NCBI GenBank assembly: GCA_934695325.1
Contig: CAKUVD010000008.1
Span: 62,001 to 126,000, forward strand
Reading direction: 5' to 3'
From: an uncultured Bacteroidales bacterium
GTDB taxonomy: Bacteria; Bacteroidota; Bacteroidia; Bacteroidales; UBA932
DNA length: 64,000 nucleotides
The notes beneath the pieces were generated by a model. The model saw only the letters and a list, made by a program, of their open reading frames with translations. It did not search any database and was not told the DNA's origin. The position numbers were made by a program, and so were the translations under genes. Every line of letters starts with the position of its first letter. Positions within the stretch are counted from its first letter, which is position 1. Of the stretch, positions 8,345-18,453 are shown piece by piece.

Positions 8345-10792
8345 TTATTGGTTGTCAGAAGCATTGAAATACTTGGAGTTCTGATATCCGTAGGCGTTAT
8401 ATACGGTAGCATCAGGTGCTCCTTCAGGGTTGTCCTTCCAGTCGGCCCATTCGCCTACCTTTCCGCCGCGTGTGCAGCCTGATATCTTTATGTTGCAGTA
8501 TCCTGCGGCCCAGCCAGGTCCGTCTCCGCCGCTGTGGTCTTCCGCCTGTGGAGTGATATGGCTGAGGATGATTCCTGTGTTCTCGCAGCCGGTGATGATT
8601 CCGCCCTTGAAGTGTCCCACGAACCCTCCGGCGCGGCATCCTGTGTGAGCGAAGATGTTGCCGCTGTTGGTGCAGGACTCCACGGTCACTTCCGCCGCTT
8701 CAGAACCGCCGATGATTCCGCCGATTCTCTTGGCGTTGGTATAGCCCTCATAATCCAGGTAGTTATCCTCGATGAGGCCTGCATTGACGCACTTGCTGAC
8801 GGTGACCTTGTTGCCGGCCTTCTCACTTCCATAGATGGTGGCGATGATGCCTCCGCTTCGTCCGTTAGGACCGGTGAGATGGCCGTTGTTCGTGCAGCTG
8901 ATGAACGAACTGCCCTTGCCCTGCTTGACATAGCCCATGATTCCGGCCACCTGGAGTCCTGTTCCGCCGGCCTGTGCATTGGCTACCTTGGTCTTCACGA
9001 GGATGTCTCCGTTGTTTATGACTGCATCTTCCTTGGCCTTTCCGCCGACAGTGACATTGAAGCCGCTTCCGACTATGCCGGCGAGGCAGGTAGGCATTGC
9101 CTGAGGACATTCGCCGTCGAGAATGATGCTGACATTGCTGGTGACTCCGGTGATGGTGACATTCTCGGCATATCCGACTATGCCGGCCACTGAAGGCGTC
9201 ACGTCTGGTGTGCCTGTCAATGTTATCGCATCTCCGGCCGCACCGACCGTGAGGTTCTTGATTACTGCTCCGTCTGCCGCTCCGAAGAGGCCATAGACAT
9301 TCGTCTTGCTGATGTCGCAGCTCCAGTTGATTCCGGTGATGGCGTGGCCCTTGCCGTTAAGCTTGCCCTTGAACGGGCTGCTGAATGTGTATGTCGGCGC
9401 ACCAGTGCCTTCGCCTGCGGCTCCTCCTATCGGAGTCCATTCTATGCCGGTGAGGTCAATGTCCGTGAGCAGGCAGACTTCACCGTCCGCGTTTTCCCAG
9501 CGGGATGTGGAGGCTCCTGCGTTCACGCTGCGCACGAACTCCATAAATGCTCCGACGTCAGCGATTCCCTTCTCTTCTGACGGGTCATCTCCGCCTCCTC
9601 CCTTCACTACCGGAGACTGCTTCACCAGGATGGAAGTGGAGACATCGTAAAGACTGTTCCTCAGGATTATCCTGCCCTCGCGCGGAGTGTTGGTCTTGCT
9701 CTCGAAATACTCGGCAACGAGATTGAACTCCGTAGTGGTCAATGCCTTGCTGTCCACTGTCTTGAGCCATGATGAGCATTCGGCGGCCACGCTTGCCTCT
9801 ACATCTATGTTATGTGAGATGCGGATAGTGAAAGGCGTCATCTCGCCACCAAGGTTGATGACAGGTTCTCCCATCGGGGTGATCAGCTCGTTGTCTTTTA
9901 TATAATTCTCGAACTCGATGACTGTCTTGCCGTATGAGAAGAACAGAGGCTTGTAGATCACCTCGTCCCCGGCGCTTACCATTATGACGGTGTTACCTTC
10001 CTCCGCACCGCTCTCCATAGTGATGGAGATGGACTTGAGACCTTCATTGACATTGACCTTTACATTATATGCGGTCAGATAATCGACGGTGGCGTCCTTC
10101 GCCATTGTCCCGGAGAGCGTGTAGGTGACGCTTACAGGGGTGGCGTAGTCCTCGATTGCGATGAATGAAGGTGTCGAGAAGGTGATTCCGAGCGCTTCCC
10201 TGTAGGTTACTGAGAATGTGCTTCCGTCTGTCAATGTGAATGTCACCAGGCCGCTTTCGCTGTCAGCAGTGACTGACTGGAACAGGCTGTTGGAGGTATC
10301 TTCGGCAAGCACGCCGGTGCTCTTCCCGCCGACAGTCCAGAACCCGTTCTTGTCAATGCCTATTTCCGGGGTGGTGACGGCTACGGGCATCTTGTTCCCG
10401 TCCTTGTCCAGAATCCACTCCCAGGTGGCTCCGTTGTCCTTCGTCTGTCTCCAGTACAATATCCCGTCTTCCTCAGCCACGCCTATCACCGGCGCCTTGC
10501 TCAGGTCGGAGGCCTTGACCAGTGTGACTGTCTTCTTCTCTCCGTTCCTGTCCTGGTACGTTATTACGTAGTTGCCTTTCTCGTCAGTGCCGACACGCGA
10601 TACGAAATTGCCGGATGCGAAGTCCGAGACTGCCTTGAGCTGAGATTCCAGATTGTCTGCCTTCTGCTCCATTTCGGCGATGCGCTGTTCCAGGTCGGTT
10701 ATGGTCCCTTCCAGTTCGGAAGAATCATAGCCGCACGAGGCGATTGCAGCGGCAGCCAGGAACATCGACAATATTCTTGTTATCTTTTTCAT
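8345..10792 (-). CDS. DUF4988/BACON/GLUG-like surface lipoprotein
   Basis: An 815-residue lipoprotein (signal ending AIASC). A coiled coil lies just after the lipidated Cys, then a DUF4988-type domain to about residue 200. A BACON-like domain follows near 315-395 (FTIRISHN to ILVKQSP), then a Gly-rich linker GGGGDD and a GLUG-like array from about 420 to the end. The array opens with the same DIDLTG..WTPIG unit as the neighbouring 1390-residue protein, so the two genes arose from shared modules. No catalytic motif is evident; glycan or protein binding at the cell surface is inferred from BACON and locus context. It is 6 bases downstream of the NAGPA gene and one base upstream of the next gene, which suggests tight translational coupling. 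Confidence 0.8.
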   Translation of the reverse strand: MKKITRILSMFLAAAAIASCGYDSSELEGTITDLEQRIAEMEQKADNLESQLKAVSDFASGNFVSRVGTDEKGNYVITYQDRNGEKKTVTLVKASDLSKAPVIGVAEEDGILYWRQTKDNGATWEWILDKDGNKMPVAVTTPEIGIDKNGFWTVGGKSTGVLAEDTSNSLFQSVTADSESGLVTFTLTDGSTFSVTYREALGITFSTPSFIAIEDYATPVSVTYTLSGTMAKDATVDYLTAYNVKVNVNEGLKSISITMESGAEEGNTVIMVSAGDEVIYKPLFFSYGKTVIEFENYIKDNELITPMGEPVINLGGEMTPFTIRISHNIDVEASVAAECSSWLKTVDSKALTTTEFNLVAEYFESKTNTPREGRIILRNSLYDVSTSILVKQSPVVKGGGGDDPSEEKGIADVGAFMEFVRSVNAGASTSRWENADGEVCLLTDIDLTGIEWTPIGGAAGEGTGAPTYTFSSPFKGKLNGKGHAITGINWSCDISKTNVYGLFGAADGAVIKNLTVGAAGDAITLTGTPDVTPSVAGIVGYAENVTITGVTSNVSIILDGECPQAMPTCLAGIVGSGFNVTVGGKAKEDAVINNGDILVKTKVANAQAGGTGLQVAGIMGYVKQGKGSSFISCTNNGHLTGPNGRSGGIIATIYGSEKAGNKVTVSKCVNAGLIEDNYLDYEGYTNAKRIGGIIGGSEAAEVTVESCTNSGNIFAHTGCRAGGFVGHFKGGIITGCENTGIILSHITPQAEDHSGGDGPGWAAGYCNIKISGCTRGGKVGEWADWKDNPEGAPDATVYNAYGYQNSKYFNASDNQ

Positions 10793-10798
10793 CTTGTC

Positions 10799-12940
10799 CT
10801 ATTTCTTTATACGTACATACATATAGTTCATGCAGCTGCGTTCGCCCTTGCCGTCGCTGGGATGGCTGACGAGCCCGGAGACTCCGTCCTTCTTGGCCCA
10901 CATTGACGATGAACCGCCGCCGTCGAAGCGGGTGGAGTTATATGCTCCGAGGCGGAAGGCGATATCCACCACTTCCTCAGCTGTAACGCCGATGGAGAAC
11001 CCGGTCTGTCTGCCGTCGATTTCCACGAGCATTATGCGTGAGCCGGACTTGTCCACGCAGGCGAAAGTCATAGGGTCGGACTTCAGTCTGAAGTCGTGGT
11101 TCGCAGGCACTGTGAACAGCGTGTTCTCTCCGTCTGTGATGTAATGCCACATCGTGGAGTTCTGGGTGTGGATAGGCTTGGCCTCGCCGTCTATCGTAAG
11201 CTGCGATGACAACTTTATCTTGTCACCGGCCTTGAGTGCCGCAAACTCATCAGCCTGGCTCCCGAACGCCTGTATCGCCACCTCGTTCCGTTCTTTCAGG
11301 TAAGGGGCTTCTGTCAATGCAGTCGTACGTCCGTCTGCTACGGAGATGACTTCGGCTTCCGCCCATCCGTTGTTCACGGTCATGTTCGCTCCGGTGTATC
11401 TTGCTGTGACATAGAGTGCATCGGTGGCCAGGGAATTGACGATGTCTGCTCTCTCGGCGTGAGGCGTCTTTACATACCTGCTGGTATAGATATTCACCGG
11501 GTATGATTTCCTTATGGAAGCGTTCCTTCCTCGGACGGTCGTGTCATTCACGGAATAGTATGAGTATTCCTTTCCTGCTGCTTCTATCTTGCCTGTGAAA
11601 GCTTTCTTTCCGCAAGAAGCCGTACCGTCGGAGAAGATGGTGAATGCCCATGCATGGTTGCCGAGCGAGGCTGTTACAGATGGGTTGTGCATGAATATCA
11701 GCTCGCCGTTCTCCACGTGAGGGCCTCTTGGAATGCCGTCATTGGAGTCGAAGAATCCGGTGTTGATGCCTGCGATGACGTCTTCGCCCTCGGCCGTCTT
11801 GCGGTCACAGAGCTGTGACAGCGTCTCGCGGAGGCAGAAGCCGTTGTTTCCGTTCTTGTTGGCATTCGGATTAGGTACGATATCATTGGCAAATGCTGTA
11901 GTTACATCTATACCAGGGTTCTTCAGGTCGATTTCCAGAACGTGCATCTTTCGGGTGATGTTCTTGAATTCCATACTGTAATAGTTGCAGCCGGGTCCGA
12001 GCAGCTTCTCCTCCACAGTCTTCCAGAGGTCGTTCTCCGTTTCGACAGAGAATGTCCCGCGCAGATATACTGTGCGAACTGCCATTCTGCCTTCCTTATC
12101 GGCTGCCATTACGATGAATTTGCCTTTCCTGAAATCTGAAGGAACATTGACATTGACCTTTCTGGCTGCCGTGTCGATGGAGGCTTCGATATTTTCGGTC
12201 CTGGTAAGCCGCACGGTCGCTTTCTCGGCCTTGCCCGCGAGGGTGTATGCGAACTCGAGCGTCTTGGTTCCGTCTTCGACCTTTATTTCGCTGCGGACTT
12301 CATTCCCTCCGTACAATATCTTGAGAGCGAAGCTGTCCGCGGTCTCGACAGTAACGGAAGTGCCATCGGCAAGAATCAGTGTCACAGTCCCGTCCTCGTT
12401 TCTGGTGACGCCGGAGATGAGGGATGCTTTCTTGCCCTCGGATTTGACTTTCTCTCCCTTGCTGTCCAGGATGTATTCCCCGTTCACCATCCAGTATCCT
12501 TCCTTGTCTGTGGAGAATACTGGAGTCTTTCCTGTCACGGGAAGCTTGGTCCCGTCCTTGTCGGTGAGTATGACTGTCTTGCCGCCGACGGTGATGGTCC
12601 AGTAGAGGACTCCGTTTTCTTCCTTTGTTCCTATGATGTCGGTGTCGGCGAGGTCTGCGGAGGAGGCTATCACGGCTTTGGATTCCTTGCCGTCAGCGGA
12701 TGTGAATGTCACGGTATAGCCGCCGTCCGGGTTTTCCGTTATGGCTGTTATCACCCCGCCTGTCTTGGCGGCTGTCAGAAGCCCTATCTGGCTTTCCAGC
12801 TGCTTCAGCGACTCGGAAAGGGCGGAGAGCTGCTTCTGTGTCTCGTCCACCTTTTTCCAGAGCGCCGAATCGTCATAGCTGCTGCAGCTGTAAATCGCTG
12901 CCGCGGCCAATGCTGTGAGTATTATCTTGGAATGTCTCAT
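10799..12940 (-). CDS. DUF4988-NAGPA phosphodiester glycosidase lipoprotein
   Basis: A 713-residue protein with a lipoprotein-type N-terminus (IYSCSSYDDS). A coiled-coil stalk and a DUF4988-type region occupy the first ~220 residues. From about residue 318 there is a phosphodiester glycosidase (NAGPA, PF09992) domain. Its hallmarks here are GINTGFFDSNDG, the NSTMWHYITDG region and FDGGGSSSMW near residue 673. Mammalian NAGPA removes GlcNAc from GlcNAc-phospho-mannose; bacterial members cleave sugar-1-phosphodiester linkages, though few are characterised. Inside a SusC/SusD operon that ends with an EEP phosphodiesterase, the natural inference is attack on a phosphodiester-decorated glycan. It starts 11 bases after the SusD stop. 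Confidence 0.85.
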   Translation of the reverse strand: MRHSKIILTALAAAAIYSCSSYDDSALWKKVDETQKQLSALSESLKQLESQIGLLTAAKTGGVITAITENPDGGYTVTFTSADGKESKAVIASSADLADTDIIGTKEENGVLYWTITVGGKTVILTDKDGTKLPVTGKTPVFSTDKEGYWMVNGEYILDSKGEKVKSEGKKASLISGVTRNEDGTVTLILADGTSVTVETADSFALKILYGGNEVRSEIKVEDGTKTLEFAYTLAGKAEKATVRLTRTENIEASIDTAARKVNVNVPSDFRKGKFIVMAADKEGRMAVRTVYLRGTFSVETENDLWKTVEEKLLGPGCNYYSMEFKNITRKMHVLEIDLKNPGIDVTTAFANDIVPNPNANKNGNNGFCLRETLSQLCDRKTAEGEDVIAGINTGFFDSNDGIPRGPHVENGELIFMHNPSVTASLGNHAWAFTIFSDGTASCGKKAFTGKIEAAGKEYSYYSVNDTTVRGRNASIRKSYPVNIYTSRYVKTPHAERADIVNSLATDALYVTARYTGANMTVNNGWAEAEVISVADGRTTALTEAPYLKERNEVAIQAFGSQADEFAALKAGDKIKLSSQLTIDGEAKPIHTQNSTMWHYITDGENTLFTVPANHDFRLKSDPMTFACVDKSGSRIMLVEIDGRQTGFSIGVTAEEVVDIAFRLGAYNSTRFDGGGSSSMWAKKDGVSGLVSHPSDGKGERSCMNYMYVRIKK

Positions 12941-12951
12941 AGTGAAATGTC

Positions 12952-14817
12952 TTAATATCCTGGATTCTGTGTAAGAACGCTCTGTCCCGTGGTCTCATCC
13001 TTCGGATAGATCTGTATCTGTTTCTGAGGGATAGGGTAGAGGTAGTCTTTTTCTTCCCATTTATATGTCTGGTCCTTGAACTGCACCAGGTAGCCGCTTG
13101 TGCCTTCGGAAAGTGTGTTGTCCTTTCCAGGTGCGACGTTTAGCATATTCTCGCAGTCGCTTGAAGGCTTCTTGTCGCTGTATATGCACAGATCCGGCAC
13201 ACCGTCGTTGTTCATGTCATATTCTCCGAGTCCAGGGAACCAGCATCCGATGAATCCTGGCCCGAGTGTGTTGGAAGCAGGGCATAGCTGCTGCCCCTCG
13301 TGCCAGCGGAGCATATCCCACAGGCGGAAGCCTTCATTGACAAGCTCCACGGTCCTTTCGCGTCTGACCTCGAGGATGAGCCCCTTGTCCGGGCCATCCA
13401 GATGCTTGTCCGTGTAGTATGAGCATAGGAAACTGTCAGGGGCTGCATTGGCCTTTGCCGCATCCAGGCCAGGCATCCCGACGCGTGTGCGGATGACATT
13501 GACAGTCTCGTCAATGACAGTCTGGTCGGCCTCTCCGAGCTCGGCCTTCGCCTCTGCATAGTTCAGCAGCACTTCGCCATATCTTATTATGGCGTAATCC
13601 GTAGTGGATGTGCTCGCTCCATCGTGGGTGTCATCAGAGAAGTATTTGATAGGGCGGTATCCGCTTCTGTCATAATCCTTGCAGCTTGGGTTGTATTTTA
13701 TTGAAGCATCTGAGCCGAGTGCCACATAGTCCGGCCCTGCGATGGTCTGCGCCATACGAGGGTCACGGTTCGTGAATTCTGCATTGTACTGCATTGTCTG
13801 CCATCCTTCCTGGCTCTGGAACGGGGTCCCGTCAGCCATGAGATAGTGGTAGGCAAGTGCCCTGGTGAGCGAATAGCGCATATTCTTATATGTGAACTGC
13901 ACTCCGTGGCGGATGTTCATCTGGTCGGTGTAGAGGAACCTTCTTGCCAGGATAGTCTCTCCGTCTTCTGCATCCTCCAGGATGAAGAAATCGCGGTATG
14001 GCTGTCCTTTGACAAGAGCGCTTCCGGTGTACATCTTGTATTTCCCGGTGTCCATCACGGCCTTCGCCGCATCAGCGGCCTGTCTGAGGAAATATTCCGC
14101 AGAGAGCGTGATTTCGGTGCCGTCCTCCTTGGTATAGGTCTCGTCCTGGACATCGTGGTATTTTCTCCAGGTACCTTCGAAGAGGGCGATACGGGACTTA
14201 TATGCGTAGGCGGCATTCTTGTTTACGCGGTACACGCCTTCGGCCCACGATTCCGGCAGACCGTCGATGGCCCTGTCCAGGTCTTCCATGACCTTCTGCA
14301 TCACGTAGCCTCTGCTGTCGCGCGGACGGTAGAGCTCGGCTTTGTCGGAATCTGATATTACGTGGTCGTAGAACGGGATGTCTCCGTATTTGCGTACTTT
14401 CTCGTAATAGAACATTGCCCTGAAGAAGTAGGCCACGCCGTCGTATTTCTTGCGCACTTCCTCGCTTTTGCAGTTCACGGAATGCTCCAGATAATAGTTC
14501 AGCGACCTCAGGTCCGACCAGGTGCTTGTGCTCCAGGTCTCGGTTTCGGCCTGGCGCGAGCCTTTCTGGATGGCGCTGAGCGATACGTGATACTGGAGGT
14601 CATTGTCCTGAAGTGCGCCGTCGGAAGTGTCGTCCGGCTTCGGCAGCATCGAATAGAACCCGTTGGTGGCGAGTTCCAGTTCCTTCTCGCTGGAGTAGAA
14701 TGTCTCCGGGGAGAGGTCTGTCTCCGGGAACTTGTCGAGGAATCCTTCACAGGCGGTGAGGGCCAGAATAGGCAGTCCTGCTGCAAGAATATTGTATATC
14801 TTTTTCATCGTACTCAT
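12952..14817 (-). CDS. RagB/SusD family nutrient-binding lipoprotein (locus 1)
   Basis: A 621-residue SusD-like protein. The signal peptide ends LALTAC, followed by the family opening GFLDKFPETDLSPETFY. It has the TPR-like helices typical of the family (YFFRAMFYYEKVRKYGDIPFYD) and the C-terminal RRERTVELVNEGFRLWDMLRWHEG and YLYPIPQKQI. It sits on the cell surface over the paired SusC barrel and delivers ligand to it. Starts at 14817 or 14808 (MKKIYN) are both possible; the gene begins 2 bases after the susC stop. The ligand cannot be deduced from sequence. The downstream NAGPA, DUF4886 and EEP genes suggest a phosphorylated or acylated glycan. Confidence 0.93.
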   Translation of the reverse strand: MSTMKKIYNILAAGLPILALTACEGFLDKFPETDLSPETFYSSEKELELATNGFYSMLPKPDDTSDGALQDNDLQYHVSLSAIQKGSRQAETETWSTSTWSDLRSLNYYLEHSVNCKSEEVRKKYDGVAYFFRAMFYYEKVRKYGDIPFYDHVISDSDKAELYRPRDSRGYVMQKVMEDLDRAIDGLPESWAEGVYRVNKNAAYAYKSRIALFEGTWRKYHDVQDETYTKEDGTEITLSAEYFLRQAADAAKAVMDTGKYKMYTGSALVKGQPYRDFFILEDAEDGETILARRFLYTDQMNIRHGVQFTYKNMRYSLTRALAYHYLMADGTPFQSQEGWQTMQYNAEFTNRDPRMAQTIAGPDYVALGSDASIKYNPSCKDYDRSGYRPIKYFSDDTHDGASTSTTDYAIIRYGEVLLNYAEAKAELGEADQTVIDETVNVIRTRVGMPGLDAAKANAAPDSFLCSYYTDKHLDGPDKGLILEVRRERTVELVNEGFRLWDMLRWHEGQQLCPASNTLGPGFIGCWFPGLGEYDMNNDGVPDLCIYSDKKPSSDCENMLNVAPGKDNTLSEGTSGYLVQFKDQTYKWEEKDYLYPIPQKQIQIYPKDETTGQSVLTQNPGY

Positions 14818-14819
14818 TT

Positions 14820-17800
14820 TTAGAATGTTATGTCGATTCCGAGGGATACTGTCCTGGAGAAAGGATAGATACAGTCATCGCTCTGATTGGAAGATGCCGT
14901 AGCTACCTCAGGATCTACATACTTGGTGTGTCTCTTCATCGGGGACCAGTACCACAGGTTCTCTCCTGTGACATAGAAACGTACTTTCTCCACGGCCTTG
15001 TTCTGCTTCAGAGGCAGAGTATAGCCGAGGGTGATGTTCTTCAGGCGGAGATATGCCGCATTCTGGAGATACCTGTCGGTATTGACGCCGAGAGCGCAGT
15101 TTCCGTAGGTCTCGTATCCGCGTCTTCTTGGGAAGTATGAGTTTCTTCTGTCTTCCGTCCAGGTCTTGGACTCGAAGTCCGTAGGGACGAAAGACGATGC
15201 CGGGAATCCGTAGAGGCTCCAGAAATATGAGCAGTTCTTAGGAGGCATCCAGTCGCAGTGCCCTACGCCCTGGAAGAACACTGACAGATTGAATCCGTAC
15301 CAGTCGATGTCCCCTCTGAATGAGTAGGTGTATCTAGGGCGGTTGTTTCCGATGATGTAGCGGTCGCCTGGATTCGCCAATGTGTTGTCGCCGGTGTTGA
15401 TGACGCCGTCGCCGTTCCTGTCCACGAACTTCACGTCTCCGGCGAGCAGCTTGGCCATGGATGCGACTCCGCATTCATATACGACCTTGTTCACTGCCGA
15501 GTCATCAATCCTTGACTGGTAGTCAGCCGCTTCCTCGTCGGTCTTGAAAAGCCCTGCCACCTGGTATCCCCAGATGTCTCCAAGCCTCTGGCCGACATAG
15601 TGCTGACTGAGGGTCTTGTTAGGATTGTCGAATTTGGTGATGGTCGTCACATAGTCACCGAGAGAGCCTGATATTGAATAGTAGAAAGGCTTTCCGGCAG
15701 CCTTGAACGAGTCTTTCCAGGAAAGTGTGATCTCATACCCCTTCGTGCGGAGGTCCGCGCCGTTGATCTTAGGCGAGCTGGTTCCGAAGACAGCAGGAAG
15801 TTCCTGTGAGGATGTCAGCATGTCCTTGGTGTCCCTGATGTAGAAATCGGCGCTAGCCGTGAGCCTGTTGTTGAAGAACCCGAGATCCGCACCGAGGTTA
15901 TAGGTGACGACTGTCTCCCAGGTGAGTCCTTGAGTAATTGCTCCTGGAGTGCTGACCTTTCCTGCCAGGTTCGAACTATCGAAGGTGTAGTTCATCATTG
16001 ATGTGGTCAATGTGCTGATATACGAGTAGTTTCCTACCTGCTGGTTCCCGAGAGAGCCATAAGATGCACGTATCTTCGCGAGATTCCACCAGTTCTTCAT
16101 GCCTCCCCAGAACTTTTCCTCGGAGATTCTCCAGCCTGCGGATGCCGAAGGGTAGAACGTCCATCTGTCACCTCTTGCGAAACGTGACGAGCCATCCTGC
16201 CTGCCGGACACCTCGAACAGGTACTTCCCGTTGTAGTCATAGTTGATGCGGGCGAAGAATCCGAGTGTCCTATAAGCCGTGTTCTTCTCATCGGCCCGCT
16301 CTATCGTGCCCTGCGCCATATTTATGAAGGCGAGCTTGTCCGATATGGAGCCTTTCTGCCGGATTGTGGATGTGGAGGAACGTGAGTTCTGGAACTGGGA
16401 ACCTGCCACGGCTGTGAGGTTGTGCTTGCCCCAGGACTTGTTGATGTTGAGGTAAGCGTTGGCTACGTGGACATTCAGATAGGTGCGGGCCTCATGGTAG
16501 AAGTCATATACCGAGCCGTTAGTCAGCTCCGTTATGGTCTTCATGTTCTTGTCCCATGTGTTGGCAGTAGGGTAAGAACGATATGAATTCAGGTTGTCGC
16601 GGCGTCTGTATGTGTAGTCTGCCGTGATGTTCATCCATTTGGTCAGGTCGAAGACGAGCCTGTTGGTGATTACCCAGGAATTCACTTTCCTGGAGTTCTT
16701 GTTCCTTCCGTCCGTGAACACGCCGCCTCGTCCGGATGCGATAGGGGAGTCGGCGAACTGTATCCCGTTCGTGTACATAGTCGTGGTCCCGTCCGGGTTC
16801 ACAGGGACGATGGTCGGGCTGATGTTCTGTGTGACATTCCAGAGGATACCCTGTGATGTGAGGTCTTCGGAACCGTCCTGTTCCCAGAATCCGCCGTAGT
16901 TGTATGCCGAACCTTCATAGTTCATGTTTCCGGTATAGCGCAGCCATGGCTTGACCTTCGCATTGACCTTCGCACGGAATGAATATCCGTTCATTATATC
17001 CTCGCTGGCATTGTTGAATACGCCCTCGCGGTAGAGGTAACGTCCGCTTACATAGTAGTTTATCTTGTCGTTGCCTCCGTTTATGGTGACATTATGCTCT
17101 GTCTCCGGGCGGGTTCTCTTGAATATGTATCCGTACCAGTCGAAGTTTCCCAGGTAGCGGTACTTGCCCTTTTCGTTGGTATATACCCACGGGCGGTCAG
17201 GATTTTCCGTCTTGTCATTCCTTCGGTCGTAGAGCATCTGCATCTCCTCGTCCGTGTAGTTCCAGGCGTTGTAGCCTTTTCCTGAGTGCAATGTGAATTC
17301 ATTTGATAGATTCACGTAGTCATATCCAGTGGTCACGAAGTCTGTCCTTGTGGTGTTGAAAGCCACTCCTCCGCGTCCATTGTACGTCACCTTCAGGTCT
17401 CCTGACTTTCCGCTCTTGGTGGTGATGAGAACTACGCCTGCGGATGCGGTGGCTCCGTAGATGGAGCATGCTGAAGCATCCTTCAGAACAGAAACCGATT
17501 CGATGTCATTAGGATTGACCTGTGAAAGAGACGACTCTATTCCATCCACGAGAATCAGTGGGCTTCCTGAGTTCAATGACACCTGTCCTCTGACCTTCAC
17601 GCTGTATTCCTTTCCCTCGATGGAGCCGTTGCTCATGCTCATCATAAGTGACGGATCGGCGCCCTGAAGAGCCTGCGCGGCATTTGTTACAGGTCTGCTG
17701 TTCAGGTCCTTGCCGCTTATGACGCCCACCGCTCCAGTGAGGTTCACCTTCTTCTGTACACCATATCCGACTACTACGGATTCCTCCAGCAGGTCCACGT

Positions 17801-18341
17801 CTTCTTCCAGTGTTATCACGATTCCGTTGGTCTGGCTTCCGAACTTGGAACTGTAGTCCTTGTAGCCCATCATCGATACTGTGAACTTGCGTCCCGGCTC
17901 GGCTGTTATCGAGAATCCTCCGTCAATGTCTGTCATAACGACATTGTCCTTCTTTCCGTCGAGCATAATCATCGCTCCGGGTACCGGTCCGGATGCGTCA
18001 ATGACCTTTCCCGTATATTCAGCAGGTGTGGCCGCCTGCTGCCCGGCTTTGACTATGAGAATCATCTTGCCGTCAACAGTGGCCTGCATCCCGGTTCCAT
18101 CCAGGATTCCCGACAATGCTTCCGTCACGGACTTGCCGGACGGAGGGGTGACCTGTCTGCTTACGTCGAGAAAACTCTCGTTGTAGGCCACCGTCATCCC
18201 AAGCTGATGCTCGATAGCCTCGAACGCCTGTCTGATGGTCATTGTCCCTGACGGGAAATTCACTGTCTGGCTTTGGGCGTGCAGCCCTATGGCCGTAGTG
18301 ACCATCAGAAGCGTAATCAGATAAAGTTTAATCTGCTTCAT
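14820..18341 (-). CDS. SusC/RagA TonB-linked outer-membrane transporter with STN domain (locus 1)
   Basis: A 1173-residue TonB-dependent receptor. A signal peptide (GLHAQ) is followed by a secretin/TonB short N-terminal (STN) domain at about residues 28-92 (MTIRQAFEAIEHQLGMTVAYN). Next come a carboxypeptidase-regulatory-like domain (YTGKVIDASGPVPGAMIML), the plug with SVVVGYGVQKKVNLTGAV, and a long beta-barrel ending with an aromatic terminal strand. The STN domain signals to a FecR anti-sigma when ligand is bound, which fits the fecR gene 112 bases upstream. It forms the pore for uptake of oligomers captured by the SusD protein encoded 2 bases downstream. Confidence 0.95.
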   Translation of the reverse strand: MKQIKLYLITLLMVTTAIGLHAQSQTVNFPSGTMTIRQAFEAIEHQLGMTVAYNESFLDVSRQVTPPSGKSVTEALSGILDGTGMQATVDGKMILIVKAGQQAATPAEYTGKVIDASGPVPGAMIMLDGKKDNVVMTDIDGGFSITAEPGRKFTVSMMGYKDYSSKFGSQTNGIVITLEEDVDLLEESVVVGYGVQKKVNLTGAVGVISGKDLNSRPVTNAAQALQGADPSLMMSMSNGSIEGKEYSVKVRGQVSLNSGSPLILVDGIESSLSQVNPNDIESVSVLKDASACSIYGATASAGVVLITTKSGKSGDLKVTYNGRGGVAFNTTRTDFVTTGYDYVNLSNEFTLHSGKGYNAWNYTDEEMQMLYDRRNDKTENPDRPWVYTNEKGKYRYLGNFDWYGYIFKRTRPETEHNVTINGGNDKINYYVSGRYLYREGVFNNASEDIMNGYSFRAKVNAKVKPWLRYTGNMNYEGSAYNYGGFWEQDGSEDLTSQGILWNVTQNISPTIVPVNPDGTTTMYTNGIQFADSPIASGRGGVFTDGRNKNSRKVNSWVITNRLVFDLTKWMNITADYTYRRRDNLNSYRSYPTANTWDKNMKTITELTNGSVYDFYHEARTYLNVHVANAYLNINKSWGKHNLTAVAGSQFQNSRSSTSTIRQKGSISDKLAFINMAQGTIERADEKNTAYRTLGFFARINYDYNGKYLFEVSGRQDGSSRFARGDRWTFYPSASAGWRISEEKFWGGMKNWWNLAKIRASYGSLGNQQVGNYSYISTLTTSMMNYTFDSSNLAGKVSTPGAITQGLTWETVVTYNLGADLGFFNNRLTASADFYIRDTKDMLTSSQELPAVFGTSSPKINGADLRTKGYEITLSWKDSFKAAGKPFYYSISGSLGDYVTTITKFDNPNKTLSQHYVGQRLGDIWGYQVAGLFKTDEEAADYQSRIDDSAVNKVVYECGVASMAKLLAGDVKFVDRNGDGVINTGDNTLANPGDRYIIGNNRPRYTYSFRGDIDWYGFNLSVFFQGVGHCDWMPPKNCSYFWSLYGFPASSFVPTDFESKTWTEDRRNSYFPRRRGYETYGNCALGVNTDRYLQNAAYLRLKNITLGYTLPLKQNKAVEKVRFYVTGENLWYWSPMKRHTKYVDPEVATASSNQSDDCIYPFSRTVSLGIDITF

Positions 18342-18453
18342 AGAATGTTTTGTTGGTATTGTATAACGTTCATTATATTTTCAGGATTTTCCTGCGAATA
18401 TCAATATGTGTGGTTTCGTATGTGTGTCGGTTATATGACAATGTGGTTACACA

